Below are positions 17,659-25,785 of a stretch of 63,807 nucleotides of DNA, in pieces. The position numbers and the translations under genes were made by a program. How positions within the stretch are numbered: position 1 is the stretch's first letter; every line of letters starts with the position of its first letter. Under the pieces are notes generated by a model, which ran no database searches, was not told where the DNA came from, and saw nothing but the letters and a program-made list of their open reading frames with translations. Origin of the DNA: Cesiribacter sp. SM1 (GTDB lineage Bacteria > Bacteroidota > Bacteroidia > Cytophagales > Cyclobacteriaceae); NCBI RefSeq assembly GCF_020178975.1, contig NZ_JAHXBU010000002.1:1-63807 (forward strand), given 5' to 3'.

Positions 17659-18888
17659 ATGAAATCTATCCATATAATATCTTACCTGTTTATTACCCTG
17701 TTGTTGGCTTCCGGCTGCAATCAGCAGGCCCCTGAAGAGCAGCACAATGAAGCAGCAGAAGAAGCCAGGCACACAGAAGAGCTAGTACGTTTATCCCCTG
17801 CCCAGGCAAATGCCCTGGAGCTCAAGGTAGGGCCGATTGAGCAGCAGCAACTTACTTCCAGTATTGCCACTACTGGCTATCTTGAAGTACCGCCCCAGAA
17901 CTTTGCGCGTGTAACCGCTTATGTAGGCGGAAATGTAAGCCAGATTGAAGTCATTGAAGGAGATCGGGTGAAAAAAGGACAGCCCCTGGCTTACCTGGAA
18001 CATCCAGATCTTGTACAAATGCAGATGAATTATGCAGAAGCAGCCAGCCAGCTGCAGTTCCTGGAGCAGGAATACGAGCGACAAAAGCGTCTATTTGAAG
18101 CTAAAGTGGGTTCTGGCCAGCAGTATCAGCAGACCCTGGCAAATGTGAAGGGACAACGAGCCCGTGTGGAAGGACTTCGCCAGCAGCTGAACATGATTGG
18201 CATCAATCCATCTGCTGTTCTGGCAGGCAATGTATCACGAAAAGTAGCAGTTGTATCCCCCATCAGTGGATTTGTCAAGGAAGTTGAAGTGGCCCTGGGA
18301 CAGTATGTACCCGCCCAGGAAGATATGTTTGAGGTGGTAAACAACGAGCACGTACATGTTGATTTGATGGTCTTTGAGCAGGATGTACAAAAGGTACGGG
18401 AAGGCCAGCTGGTGCAGTTCCAGGTCGGAAACAAGCCTGATACCACCTACACTGCCAAGGTTTTTGCGGTAGGCAAAGCTTTCGAAGATAATCCTAAAGC
18501 AGTGCATGTACATGCCGATATTCAGGGAGATGCGCACAATATGATCCCAGGTATTTATGTCAGGGGCCACATCCTAACGGGTGAATCCACGGTTGCTGCA
18601 CTGCCGGAAGAGGCCATTGTACAGGAAGGAACCCAAAGCTATATATTTCTGAAAGTAGAAGCACCGGCAGAACATCATGAAGAAGAAGCTACTGCCAGTG
18701 CTGCAGCTGTAGATGAAACCAAAATGTTTTACTTTACCCCCGTTGAGGTAATTACAGGCGAACGTGCCATGGGCATGGTAGCCATTACACCGGCCAAACC
18801 CTTACCGCAGGGAGCCGAGGTAGCCAAAAATGCAGCCTATTATCTGCTGGCCGAGATGCAGAAAGGCAAAGCAGAACATGCTCATTAA
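17659..18888 (+). CDS. efflux RND periplasmic adaptor (membrane fusion protein), lipoprotein
   Basis: 409 aa. A lipobox LLLASGC marks Cys20 as the lipidated N-terminus. The order is lipoyl/barrel half (YVGGNVSQIEVIEGDRVKKGQPLAYLEHP), coiled-coil hairpin (LEQEYERQKRLFEAKVGSGQ), second lipoyl half (VVSPISGFVKEVEV) and a beta-barrel, as in CusB/CzcB. A His/Glu stretch (AEHHEEEATAS) near residue 335 may bind metal. It bridges the pump at 13304 to the outer membrane. Two bases separate it from the pump gene, so they are co-translated. Confidence 0.92.
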   Translation: MKSIHIISYLFITLLLASGCNQQAPEEQHNEAAEEARHTEELVRLSPAQANALELKVGPIEQQQLTSSIATTGYLEVPPQNFARVTAYVGGNVSQIEVIEGDRVKKGQPLAYLEHPDLVQMQMNYAEAASQLQFLEQEYERQKRLFEAKVGSGQQYQQTLANVKGQRARVEGLRQQLNMIGINPSAVLAGNVSRKVAVVSPISGFVKEVEVALGQYVPAQEDMFEVVNNEHVHVDLMVFEQDVQKVREGQLVQFQVGNKPDTTYTAKVFAVGKAFEDNPKAVHVHADIQGDAHNMIPGIYVRGHILTGESTVAALPEEAIVQEGTQSYIFLKVEAPAEHHEEEATASAAAVDETKMFYFTPVEVITGERAMGMVAITPAKPLPQGAEVAKNAAYYLLAEMQKGKAEHAH

Positions 18889-18905
18889 CCATTAACAGTA
18901 TTGCA

Positions 18906-19319
18906 ATGAAAATAAAAGAATTAGAACAGCTGCTTTCAGCCAGGCACATCAAGCCTACTGCCATGCGCCTATTGGTGCTGGAGTACCTGCAACAGCAAAA
19001 TGCTGCTGTTAGCCTTAAAGAAGCAGAGGAAGCATATGAGAAAGCTGATCGAATCACCCTCTACCGTACGCTGAAGACCTTTGAAGAAAAAGGACTCATA
19101 CATCATATCGACGACGGTAGTGGCGCAACCAAATATGCGCTTTGTGAAGAGGGGTGTCAGTGTGCACCTGAAGACCTGCACGTTCATTTTCATTGTAATA
19201 GTTGCCAGAAAACCTTCTGCATGCCTAAAGTAGCTATTCCTGCATTTCAGCTACCGTCCAGGTTTAATTTGCAGGAGATCAATCTAATGGCAAAAGGTAT
19301 TTGCGCCGACTGCTTCTAG
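18906..19319 (+). CDS. Fur-family metal-responsive repressor (Zur/Fur-like)
   Basis: 137 aa. A winged helix at ~14-80 (RHIKPTAMRLLVLEYL, DRITLYRTLKTFEEKGLIH) is followed by the Fur dimerisation domain with HVHFHCNSCQKTFC and a C-terminal GICADCF; the two CxxC pairs form the structural zinc site. It ends the efflux operon, 17 bp after the adaptor, so it probably represses that operon in response to the exported metal, most simply zinc (inference). Confidence 0.9.
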   Translation: MKIKELEQLLSARHIKPTAMRLLVLEYLQQQNAAVSLKEAEEAYEKADRITLYRTLKTFEEKGLIHHIDDGSGATKYALCEEGCQCAPEDLHVHFHCNSCQKTFCMPKVAIPAFQLPSRFNLQEINLMAKGICADCF

Positions 19320-19388
19320 ATTGCAATACCGTTGCATGCCCTACCAGGCTACCTTTGCCTGTAGAGATGCTAATAAAGATGATTGGCT

Positions 19389-19784
19389 ATGGTACTAGAT
19401 GTTATTGTGATCGGGGCAAGCCAGGCAGGACTGGCAATGGGCTACTTCTTAAAACAAAAAGAACTTTCTTTTGCTATTATTGGCAGGGAAAGCCGCCTGG
19501 GCGATATATGGAGAAACCGCTATGATTCTCTTGAGCTGTTTACCCCTCGCTGGTTAAGTGCCCTTCCAGGCATAGGGTTGAGCGGAGATCCAATGGGATA
19601 TGCTGGCAAGGATGAAATTTCTGATTATCTGGAGCAGTATGCCAAAAAATTCTACTTGCCCGTACTCCTGCAAGTTGATGTACATCGGCTGGAAAAAGGG
19701 GAAGCTTATTTACAGTCACTACCAGTAAGGGCGAATACATAGCCAGGCAGGTGGTTGTAGCCACGGGGCCATTCCACTTCTTAG
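19389..19784 (+). pseudogene. flavin-containing monooxygenase-like gene, frameshifted and cut by IS3
   Basis: The start (ATG at 19389) encodes VIVIGASQAGLAMGYFLKQ and GDIWRNRYDSLELFTP, the FAD-binding and FMO-type motifs of NAD(P)-binding flavoproteins. The frame shifts near 19710: the continuation TVTTSKGEYIARQVVVATG is readable in another frame up to the IS3 insertion at 19785. The part after the insertion (from 21115) is not recognisable as FMO. Only about one third of a normal gene remains. Confidence 0.75.
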
Positions 19785-19842
19785 CCCCCTAAATAACTGG
19801 ACCAAAGATTCTACAAGTTAAACTCCTTAACTTGTAAGAGCA

Positions 19843-20151
19843 ATGAAAAGAAGACACTGGACAGCAGACGAGAAACTAAAGATCCTATTAGAGGCAGAAA
19901 AGGAAGGCATTACGGCCACTATCCGCAAGCATGGCATCTACAGCAATACTTTCTACCAATGGAAGGAAAAGTATGATACTTGCGGCAAAGATGCTCTTGC
20001 CAGCAAGCACTACAAGATTGACCCAGAAGTAAAACGCCTGCAAAGAGAGAACCAGCAGCTTAAAGAGATGCTGGCTGAAAGAGAGCTGGCCCTGCGCATC
20101 AAAGAAGAGCTTCTAAAAAAAAGCACTGCCAGAAAGGGTACAGGATCATGA
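19843..20151 (+). CDS. IS3-family transposase OrfA
   Basis: 102 aa: HTH RRHWTADEKLKILLEAEKEG followed by NTFYQWKEKY and a leucine-zipper region (VKRLQRENQQLKEMLAERE). An A8G run at 20115-20123 is a plausible -1 slippery site for making the OrfAB fusion, as in other IS3 elements. Its stop overlaps the OrfB start (ATGA at 20148). Confidence 0.88.
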   Translation: MKRRHWTADEKLKILLEAEKEGITATIRKHGIYSNTFYQWKEKYDTCGKDALASKHYKIDPEVKRLQRENQQLKEMLAERELALRIKEELLKKSTARKGTGS

Positions 20152-21074
20152 TTGCTAAAGATTTCATTCAGCAGGGCTACCCGCTCTACAAGGTGCTGCC
20201 ATTATGTGGCTTGAGCAAAAGCTCCTATTATTTTCTTCCTTTTGGTGGTAAGAGAGGCAGAAAAGCCAGCACCCACACCCTTAGCAAAGAAGGCATCCTT
20301 TATAGCAACGAATATGTGCTGGAGCGCATCAAATGGCTCCTGAACCAGGAGTTCGTGGACTATGGCTATAATAAGGTAACCGACTGGCTCCGAGACAGCG
20401 AAGGTTTGGTGATCAACCAGAAAAAGGTATACCGGCTCATGAAAGAGGCTCGTCTGCTTAGTAACCGAATCAGAAGAGATAAACGTGGCAAGCGTATTGC
20501 TCAGGATCTCCTTCCTAATCCTTCTGTTCCTTTTGAGTGCCTGCAGACCGATATCAAGTATATTTACATTCATGGCCAGCACAGAAATGCTCTGCTGATC
20601 ACTGTTCTGGATGTGTTTTCTCGTGGTGTTTTAGGCTACAGGCTTGAATGGAGCATCACCAAGCACCAGGTGATCGACCTGATGAAAGAAGTGCTCCACC
20701 ACTACCAGATGCCAGAGAAAGTAAGCCTGAGAACGGATAACGGCAGCCAATTCGAGGCAGGCTTGTTTCGGGAATATCTAAAAGAAATGTCAGTAGATCA
20801 TGAATTCACTCATGTGGCCACACCGCAGGAAAACTGCTATATAGAATCCTTTCACTCCATAGTAGAGAGTGCGGTATGTGCAAAATATGAATTTGAGAAC
20901 TTGGCTGAAGCCAAAGATGCCTTCAATAGGTTCATGAACTTCTACAACCAGGAAAGGCTGCACGGAAGCCTGGATAATCTTTCACCAAACCAATTCCTTG
21001 AAGGCAAAAAGTACACCCAAAAATTAAGAACTTTACCCAGCCAACAACCGCTGGTAACAAACTCAAATTTCTAA
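20148..21074 (+). CDS. IS3-family transposase OrfB (DDE integrase core)
   Basis: 308 aa. An HTH_21-type N-terminus (WLLNQEFVDYGYNKVTDWL) precedes the rve catalytic core: first Asp in CLQTDIKYI, second in LRTDNGSQF and Glu in NCYIESFHS, with the closing motif NQERLHGSLDNLSPNQF. It is intact, so the element may still be mobile. Confidence 0.9.
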   Translation: MIAKDFIQQGYPLYKVLPLCGLSKSSYYFLPFGGKRGRKASTHTLSKEGILYSNEYVLERIKWLLNQEFVDYGYNKVTDWLRDSEGLVINQKKVYRLMKEARLLSNRIRRDKRGKRIAQDLLPNPSVPFECLQTDIKYIYIHGQHRNALLITVLDVFSRGVLGYRLEWSITKHQVIDLMKEVLHHYQMPEKVSLRTDNGSQFEAGLFREYLKEMSVDHEFTHVATPQENCYIESFHSIVESAVCAKYEFENLAEAKDAFNRFMNFYNQERLHGSLDNLSPNQFLEGKKYTQKLRTLPSQQPLVTNSNF

Positions 21075-21163
21075 ACACACTTGTAGAATCCTCTTCCTAT
21101 TTTTAGGGGGTTAGGGCAGTACATGATTTACTTTCTACTCAGTTAGGTTTGTGCCGAATCTAT

Positions 21164-21193
21164 ATTACACATAAACATTCGTTAAAGTGTAAT
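21164..21193. repeat. 30-bp palindrome, copy 2
   Basis: Outer arms ATTACAC and GTGTAAT around AAACATTCGTT; 27 of 30 positions match the copy at 5251-5280. It lies between IS3 and the 3' end of the serine recombinase gene. Confidence 0.6.
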
Positions 21194-21385
21194 GTAACTA
21201 TTCCAATACACCTTCTACTGTCGCCAGTTTTAGGCAGCTTGGGCTGAAAAGCTACTACTCAATGTTTCCTCTGTCAGGCAAGAGAAAGTGGTTTCAGTTA
21301 ATACATTATTTCTCTAAAAATGAAACTTTACCCAAATAGGAGCGCTTGAGACAGCTAAATGACTGATAAATAAATACTTTATTGT

Positions 21386-22045
21386 TTAGCAGTAGTTGTT
21401 CTCCAGAAGTCGCTTAATAGAGGTAGCATGATAGCTTTTGCCATACCGGGTTGTGTATCCCAGCTGGTTTAGCCTATTGGCAATGTACCGAAGGGATACA
21501 CCATCTCTCTTAAGTAAGCGTGCCATCTCCCCTGCCTTGATGTTATGCTCATTGGTGCGTGCATTTTTTATGATAGCCTCTACTCCTTTTTCCCTTGCTT
21601 CCAGTGTTAAGTTCTTTGGATTGCCCAGTATAAAGCCCTGGGCCTTTTTACTCTCCAGAGCGGACCTAGTACGTTCCGAAATCATCTTTCTTTCTTTTTC
21701 TGCCAGAGCGGCAAACAGGTGCACCGTGAAGTGATCTGCCTCGGGTAGATCGCAGGCTTTGAAATGCACTCTGGATTCCAAGAGGGAAGAAATAAAAAAC
21801 ACGTTCCTACTCAGGCGGTCCAGCTTAGCTATCACCAGGAGTGCTTGCTGCTGTTTGGCATAAGTAATGGCTTTCATCAGTTCCGGCCTTGAGTTGTTCT
21901 TGCCTGACTCCACATCAGTAAACTCCCCCAATATTTCTCCTTCCCGGCAGAACTGCTCAACGGTTCTTCTTTGGGCTTCAAGTCCAAGTCCGGACTGCCC
22001 CTGCTTCTGGGTCGACACCCGATAATAGGCAACGTACTTCTTCAT
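21386..22045 (-). CDS. small serine recombinase (resolvase/invertase type)
   Basis: 219 aa from the ATG at 22043-22045; a longer frame reaches 22114 but crosses a perfect inverted repeat and lacks homology. The catalytic Ser is in YYRVSTQKQG; Arg/Asp motifs LLVIAKLDRLSRN and LAEKERKMISERTR follow, then an HTH-like C-terminus (SLRYIANRLNQLGYTTRYG). The length fits resolvases and invertases. It diverges from the HigBA operon across a region dense in dyads, which may be its recombination sites or shared operators. Confidence 0.88.
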   Translation of the reverse strand: MKKYVAYYRVSTQKQGQSGLGLEAQRRTVEQFCREGEILGEFTDVESGKNNSRPELMKAITYAKQQQALLVIAKLDRLSRNVFFISSLLESRVHFKACDLPEADHFTVHLFAALAEKERKMISERTRSALESKKAQGFILGNPKNLTLEAREKGVEAIIKNARTNEHNIKAGEMARLLKRDGVSLRYIANRLNQLGYTTRYGKSYHATSIKRLLENNYC

Positions 22046-22074
22046 CCGGGAGTAAAAGTAGCAAAATTCTTGAG

Positions 22075-22114
22075 GTGTTACAATTCTTGAACGAGCGTTT
22101 AAGAATTGTAACAC
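22075..22114. repeat. 14-bp perfect inverted repeat upstream of the recombinase
   Basis: GTGTTACAATTCTT (22075-22088) and AAGAATTGTAACAC (22101-22114) are exact inverse complements with a 12-bp spacer. It lies 30 bp before the recombinase start codon, so it is an operator or crossover-site candidate. Confidence 0.65.
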
Positions 22115-22125
22115 TCGATTACTTT

Positions 22126-22231
22126 GTTTACAATTCGTAAACTTTCATTACTCTTGTTTACAAAACGTAAACTAATTTTGCTTATGTTTGCAATATGTAA
22201 ACTTTGTAGATGGAGTTTACGTTTTGTAAAC
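22126..22231. promoter_or_regulatory. four phased 17-bp dyads (consensus GTTTAC-N5-GTAAAC)
   Basis: Sites GTTTACAATTCGTAAAC (22126), GTTTACAAAACGTAAAC (22156), GTTTGCAATATGTAAAC (22186) and GTTTACGTTTTGTAAAC (22215) start 30, 30 and 29 bp apart, close to three helical turns. They fill the divergent region between serine recombinase and higB. Cooperative binding of HigA or the recombinase is the simplest reading. Confidence 0.75.
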
Positions 22232-22269
22232 AATTGATAATAGAAAACCAAAACAGGAGAACCGTAGAA

Positions 22270-22575
22270 ATGAAGAACATTGTTGCCGTTGGCAACATCA
22301 GAGCATTCTACCTAAAGCATCCGGACTCGAAGGAATCATTGGTGACATGGTTGGACGTGACAAGGAAAGCGCAGTGGAAGACTCCCCATGATGTGAAGCA
22401 GAGTTTTAACAGTGCTGACCCGATAGCGAATAGCCGAGTAGTCTTCAACATTGCAAGAAATAAGTACAAGCTGATTGCCAAAATTAATTATCAGATGCAG
22501 TGGGTGTTTATTTGCTTTATAGGCACTCACCAGGAATATGATCAAATAGATGCAACAACTATTTGCATCTACTGA
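22270..22575 (+). CDS. higB: HigB-family mRNA interferase toxin
   Basis: 101 aa from the ATG at 22270 (MKNIVAVGNIRAFYLKHP). It has the HigB_toxin pattern: VTWLDVTRKAQWKTPHDVK, RVVFNIARNKYKLIAKINY and VFICFIGTHQEYDQID. Such toxins cleave mRNA on the ribosome. The antitoxin follows 85 bp downstream, the reversed toxin-first order of hig modules. Four dyads lie immediately upstream and probably carry autoregulation. Confidence 0.88.
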   Translation: MKNIVAVGNIRAFYLKHPDSKESLVTWLDVTRKAQWKTPHDVKQSFNSADPIANSRVVFNIARNKYKLIAKINYQMQWVFICFIGTHQEYDQIDATTICIY

Positions 22576-22660
22576 CCATAGAAACATGAAGAAGAGCCCC
22601 CGGCAGCAGGTCGAGGGTATTAACCGAACTACTAACCACATTTTTAATTTACAAATCAAC

Positions 22661-23050
22661 ATGGTTACTGTAAATGCTATTCATACCGAACAAGACTATA
22701 AAGCAGCTCTTAAAAGATTAAATGAAATCTTTGATGCTCAACCAGGTTCCGCAGAGGGTGAAGAAGCAGAAGTATTAGTTTTATTGATTGAGAAATACGA
22801 AGCTGAACATTTCCCTGTAGAATATCCTGATCCTATTGAAGCAATCAAGATTCGCATGGAAGAGCTGGGATTACAGGACAAGGATCTCGTTGAGGCGATG
22901 GGCAATAAAAGCTCCGTGAGTTTAGTGCTAAATCGCAAAAGACCGCTTACGCTGGATATGATCCGGAATCTCTCTAAATTACTAGGGCTCTCTGTTGAGC
23001 TGCTAATTCAGCCTTATGAACTTAATGCTGATAAGCTGCAGCATGCTTAA
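22661..23050 (+). CDS. higA: HigA-family antitoxin with C-terminal HTH
   Basis: 129 aa from the ATG at 22661. The N-terminal half (ALKRLNEIFDAQPGSAEGEE, then VLVLLIEKYEAEHFP) is the toxin-binding part typical of long HigA proteins. Residues ~75-115 are an XRE-type HTH (IRMEELGLQDKDLVEAMGNK, then LNRKRPLTLDMIRNLSKLLG). It should neutralise the upstream HigB and repress the operon. A terminator hairpin follows at 23071. Confidence 0.88.
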   Translation: MVTVNAIHTEQDYKAALKRLNEIFDAQPGSAEGEEAEVLVLLIEKYEAEHFPVEYPDPIEAIKIRMEELGLQDKDLVEAMGNKSSVSLVLNRKRPLTLDMIRNLSKLLGLSVELLIQPYELNADKLQHA

Positions 23051-23613
23051 AGGGAATTGCCAAAATTGAACCCAGCTAATTAACTGGGATTTTTAAATAA
23101 TATTTGTAATTGGTTTTTCCTTATCAATTGAACCTACTGCTAAAAAGGAGGTTAAATATGCTTTAGAAGGTGTATATAATATAGTAAAGACTCGGAAAAT
23201 TAGTGTTGCTAGAAAGCGAAAAAAGCTGTGTAGTTCATAGCCAGTCCTACGCACCCTTGCCTATGTGTTGGTAAACGTCTTAAACGTTTATGAATGGTTA
23301 TTACAACCGAAGGGCACAAAAGAAGTGGCTCCTTTCGGAAAGGTTCAAAATCAAATACTTGTATTGATTTATAGCCAAATTAAGGCTTGTTATATTAAAA
23401 ATGCCTTTCAAACAGTCCAAAAGCTTATGCTTTCACTCGCGACCATATCTACCTACTCACCTTTAGCTCCTTTTCATGGCTTAGATTTGAACCAAACAAA
23501 TGCTATGTTAATACTCAAACCATAGCAGATAAGATGCACCTGGTGTGTTTTTAAAGGAGTTGGGCTTAATGCAAGTCCGAGGTTATTTCCATGGTCTTTT
23601 GTAACTTCATCGG
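23051..23613. other. 563-bp gene-free interval
   Basis: A terminator at 23071-23095 closes the higBA operon. The rest carries only short frames without recognisable domains; I see no RNA gene or attC-like hairpin here. Confidence 0.6.
23071..23095 (+). terminator. rho-independent terminator after higBA
   Basis: CCCAG (23071-23075) and CTGGG (23084-23088) form a short stem followed by ATTTTT; it ends the higBA transcript. Confidence 0.6.
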
Positions 23614-24141
23614 ATGAAGCAAAAGAAATCAAGTGCTGTAGAAATTGAAGTTGACCGCCTTACGAATTCCATTGAGAATAGCTTTACGGGAGAGGTATTT
23701 GATACTGCTGTCATCCAGCTCAAACAATCGGACAATAAGCTGGTAAAGGGAACAGAGTGGGTTTTCGATTGGTTAACTGAAATAAAGGATAGCAGCAAAG
23801 AGATTTATAAGCTGACCACTATCAACAACCCGAAAATCATACACGGCCTCTTGAGCATTGAAGATAAGGCAGATCACATATTCATTCACCTGATCGAAAG
23901 CTCAAACTTCAATAAGGGAGCCAATAAAGTATATGTTGGTGTTGCTGGCAATTTATTTGCTTTTGCTTGTAAGCTATCCTTTGATAGGGGCTATGATGGA
24001 TATGTTGCCTTTGACTCCAAAACTTCGCTGATTAAGCACTATGAGAAAACCATAGGTGCGACGCATTTTAGAGGAAAAAGGATGTTCATCGATACACCCA
24101 GTGCAGAAAAGCTTGTGCAGAGATACTTTAAAACGAAATAA
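23614..24141 (+). CDS. GNAT-like N-acetyltransferase family protein
   Basis: 175 aa. The second half resembles a GNAT fold: HIFIHLIESSNFN strand, GVAGNLFAFACKLSFDRG (acetyl-CoA loop position and helix), YDGYVAFDSKTSLIKHYEK and a closing RMFIDTPSAEKLVQRYF. The N-terminal 60 residues have no recognised domain. A 54-aa basic ORF starts 2 bp after its stop. In this neighbourhood of toxin-antitoxin modules the pair could be an acetylating toxin with a small partner, but no toxin-specific motif is visible. Confidence 0.7.
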   Translation: MKQKKSSAVEIEVDRLTNSIENSFTGEVFDTAVIQLKQSDNKLVKGTEWVFDWLTEIKDSSKEIYKLTTINNPKIIHGLLSIEDKADHIFIHLIESSNFNKGANKVYVGVAGNLFAFACKLSFDRGYDGYVAFDSKTSLIKHYEKTIGATHFRGKRMFIDTPSAEKLVQRYFKTK

Positions 24142-24143
24142 TC

Positions 24144-24308
24144 ATGGGACTAATAAAAGAACCTAAAGGCGTAGACTTCACCGTAGAATCCGAACCATGG
24201 ACTGAAAAAGAATTGGCGGATTTCAGAAAGCTGATGAAAGAGAAAAAGCAGCAGCGGGAGAGAGAAAAAAAGAAAACACTAAGCCCAACAATTAGAACTC
24301 AAAATTAA
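24144..24308 (+). CDS. 54-aa basic partner of the GNAT-like protein
   Basis: ATG at 24144, TAA at 24306-24308. It begins MGLIKEPKGVDFTVESEPW, then a highly charged helix (ELADFRKLMKEKKQQRERE). The 2-bp spacing from the upstream stop implies translational coupling. Its size, charge and linkage fit an antitoxin or accessory peptide (inference). A hairpin terminator follows directly. Confidence 0.6.
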   Translation: MGLIKEPKGVDFTVESEPWTEKELADFRKLMKEKKQQREREKKKTLSPTIRTQN

Positions 24309-24337
24309 GTGGGCCCGGGGGGCTCCCACTAATTTTT
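24307..24337 (+). terminator. terminator after the GNAT pair
   Basis: AGTGGG ... CCCACT stem with a GC-rich loop, followed by AATTTTTT; it overlaps the stop codon region of the 54-aa gene. Confidence 0.6.
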
Positions 24338-24366
24338 TCTAACTGTTGCACTAAGCCGCTGGTGCG

Positions 24367-24531
24367 TTAAGGGCGGAAGGCTGCCAGTCCACTTTTGCCC
24401 CTGTGTAATTTCAATCTTTGGTGTTTGGCCCAGGCTGCAGGATTAGCGGGATGTTTTTGCTGACGATCCTTCTTTTTCTTCATCCTTTTGGCTGTTTTAG
24501 CCTCTTTTTCCTGTGCTGATTTGCTGATCAT
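24367..24531 (-). CDS. 54-aa basic hypothetical ORF downstream of the IS91 transposase
   Basis: A minus-strand frame from ATG (24529-24531) to TAA (24367-24369) encodes MISKSAQEKEAKTAKRMKKK and ends HRGKSGLAAFRP. It is strongly basic. It lies 49 bp past the transposase stop in the same direction, so it may be an accessory ORF of the IS91-type element or a host small protein. Confidence 0.4.
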   Translation of the reverse strand: MISKSAQEKEAKTAKRMKKKKDRQQKHPANPAAWAKHQRLKLHRGKSGLAAFRP

Positions 24532-24579
24532 TTATGGTGTAGGCATAGAGTTGCCAGGCCTCCTTGTCCGGAAGCTTTT

Positions 24580-25785
24580 TTAGTGCCCGATTCTCCTTTT
24601 CAGCTGGGTGTCTACCGCTGGTTTTGAGGGTGATCCTCTGGTGGGCGGCAGTAGTTTTACAATGACCAGGTTGCCCTCTTTACAACTTTTGCACTGGTAG
24701 ATGTTCTGCTGCAGTGTCTTTTCTATTACCTGCTGCAGGCTTAGCTTTTGGAGCTTTTGCTTTTGCTTCTGCCCCAGGGCTTTTCTTACCAGGGCCAGCT
24801 TTTCCTTTTTTACCCTGGTGCTAAAGAGGCCATAGTGGCGGATCTTAACAAAGCCCCTCGGCAGGATATGCTGCTTAAAGCGAAGCAGGAACTCCTTTAC
24901 CGGTAGGCTCATCACCCGTTTTACATCCCCCTTTGCTCTGTCGCGGTAGCTAAAGGTGATTTGCCCCTGATCAAGCTTTAGCAGGCGGTAGTTAGAAACG
25001 GCTATTTTGTGGGTGTATCTACCCAGGTACTCCAGCACTGATTCTTTCCCCTTAAAGCCTGGCTTGCTGTTTACTACCCAGGGCTTTTCCTTAAGCTGTT
25101 TGAGGAACCAGTCGAAGTTTGCTTTGGTGATGCCCCTGCTAAGCTTAAGCCTGCTTTTAAGCTCGCGCAGCCCCTGGCAGAACTTGCCCCTGAACACCTG
25201 GCTAAGGGCTTTGACAGAAAACAGGAACTTTCCAGATGCTGCTTTCCACTTGCCATCAGCGATAAGTACTCCTGCGGGAACAATGCAGTGCAGGTGGGGG
25301 TGGTACTCCATCTTCTGGGTCCAGGTGTGCAGAATGCTGATGGTGCCAATCTGTGCCTCTAGCCTGCTTCTTTCATCGCTGGCAAAAGACAGCAGCGTGT
25401 CCCACATACATGAAAAGAGCAGGTTGTAAAGCAGCTTTTCGTTTAGCTTGAACAGCGCTCTTAGCTGGGAGGGTATAGTAAAGGTTACATGGTGATGGGG
25501 CACATCAAAGAGATCATACTCCCTCTCCAGCAGCCACCTTTCCCGGTTGGCTCCCTGGCACATAGGGCAGTGGCGGTTGCCACAGCTGTTGTAGTGTGCC
25601 TTTACTTCCCCACAGCTATCGCAGGCCTGCCAGTGTCCGCCAAGGGTAGCGGTTCTGCAGGCCTTAAGGGCAGAAAGGATCCTTAGCTCATAGCTGTTTA
25701 CCAGGCCCTGCTGACATAGTTCGTCCAGCTGCTCTGCCAGCACTTGCTGTAGTGTAACAGCAGGTGTTGCTAGTTTACTGCTCAA
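24580..25785 (-). CDS. IS91-family transposase
   Basis: 401 aa. An N-terminal zinc-binding region ([20 protein letters not shown]) is followed by the HUH-type rolling-circle core: HLHCIVPAG (HxH metal ligands), then [10 protein letters not shown] and KVRHYG-type motif [11 protein letters not shown] second zinc ribbon (YQCKSCKEG) closes the protein. The best available start is a TTG at 25785 that overlaps the end of the integrase gene by 11 bp. It appears intact. Confidence 0.9.
   Translation of the reverse strand: MSSKLATPAVTLQQVLAEQLDELCQQGLVNSYELRILSALKACRTATLGGHWQACDSCGEVKAHYNSCGNRHCPMCQGANRERWLLEREYDLFDVPHHHVTFTIPSQLRALFKLNEKLLYNLLFSCMWDTLLSFASDERSRLEAQIGTISILHTWTQKMEYHPHLHCIVPAGVLIADGKWKAASGKFLFSVKALSQVFRGKFCQGLRELKSRLKLSRGITKANFDWFLKQLKEKPWVVNSKPGFKGKESVLEYLGRYTHKIAVSNYRLLKLDQGQITFSYRDRAKGDVKRVMSLPVKEFLLRFKQHILPRGFVKIRHYGLFSTRVKKEKLALVRKALGQKQKQKLQKLSLQQVIEKTLQQNIYQCKSCKEGNLVIVKLLPPTRGSPSKPAVDTQLKRRIGH

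Larger units (their letters stand above)
19785..21110 (+). mobile_element. complete IS3-family insertion sequence, 1326 bp
   Basis: Terminal repeats begin CCCCCTAAATAACTGG on the left and, reversed, CCCCCTAAAAATAGG on the right; both share GATTCTACAAGT inside. A 4-bp direct repeat TTAG flanks it (19781-19784 and 21111-21114). It carries two overlapping ORFs in IS3 arrangement. Confidence 0.88.

Noticed and set aside
22126-22231. Phased dyads as a mini CRISPR array
   Set aside because: The repeats are 17-bp palindromes with 12-13-bp spacers, far too short for spacers, and no cas gene is near.
23265-23525. 86-codon open frame after higBA as a gene
   Set aside because: No start signal, domain or coherent composition; surrounding DNA looks non-coding.
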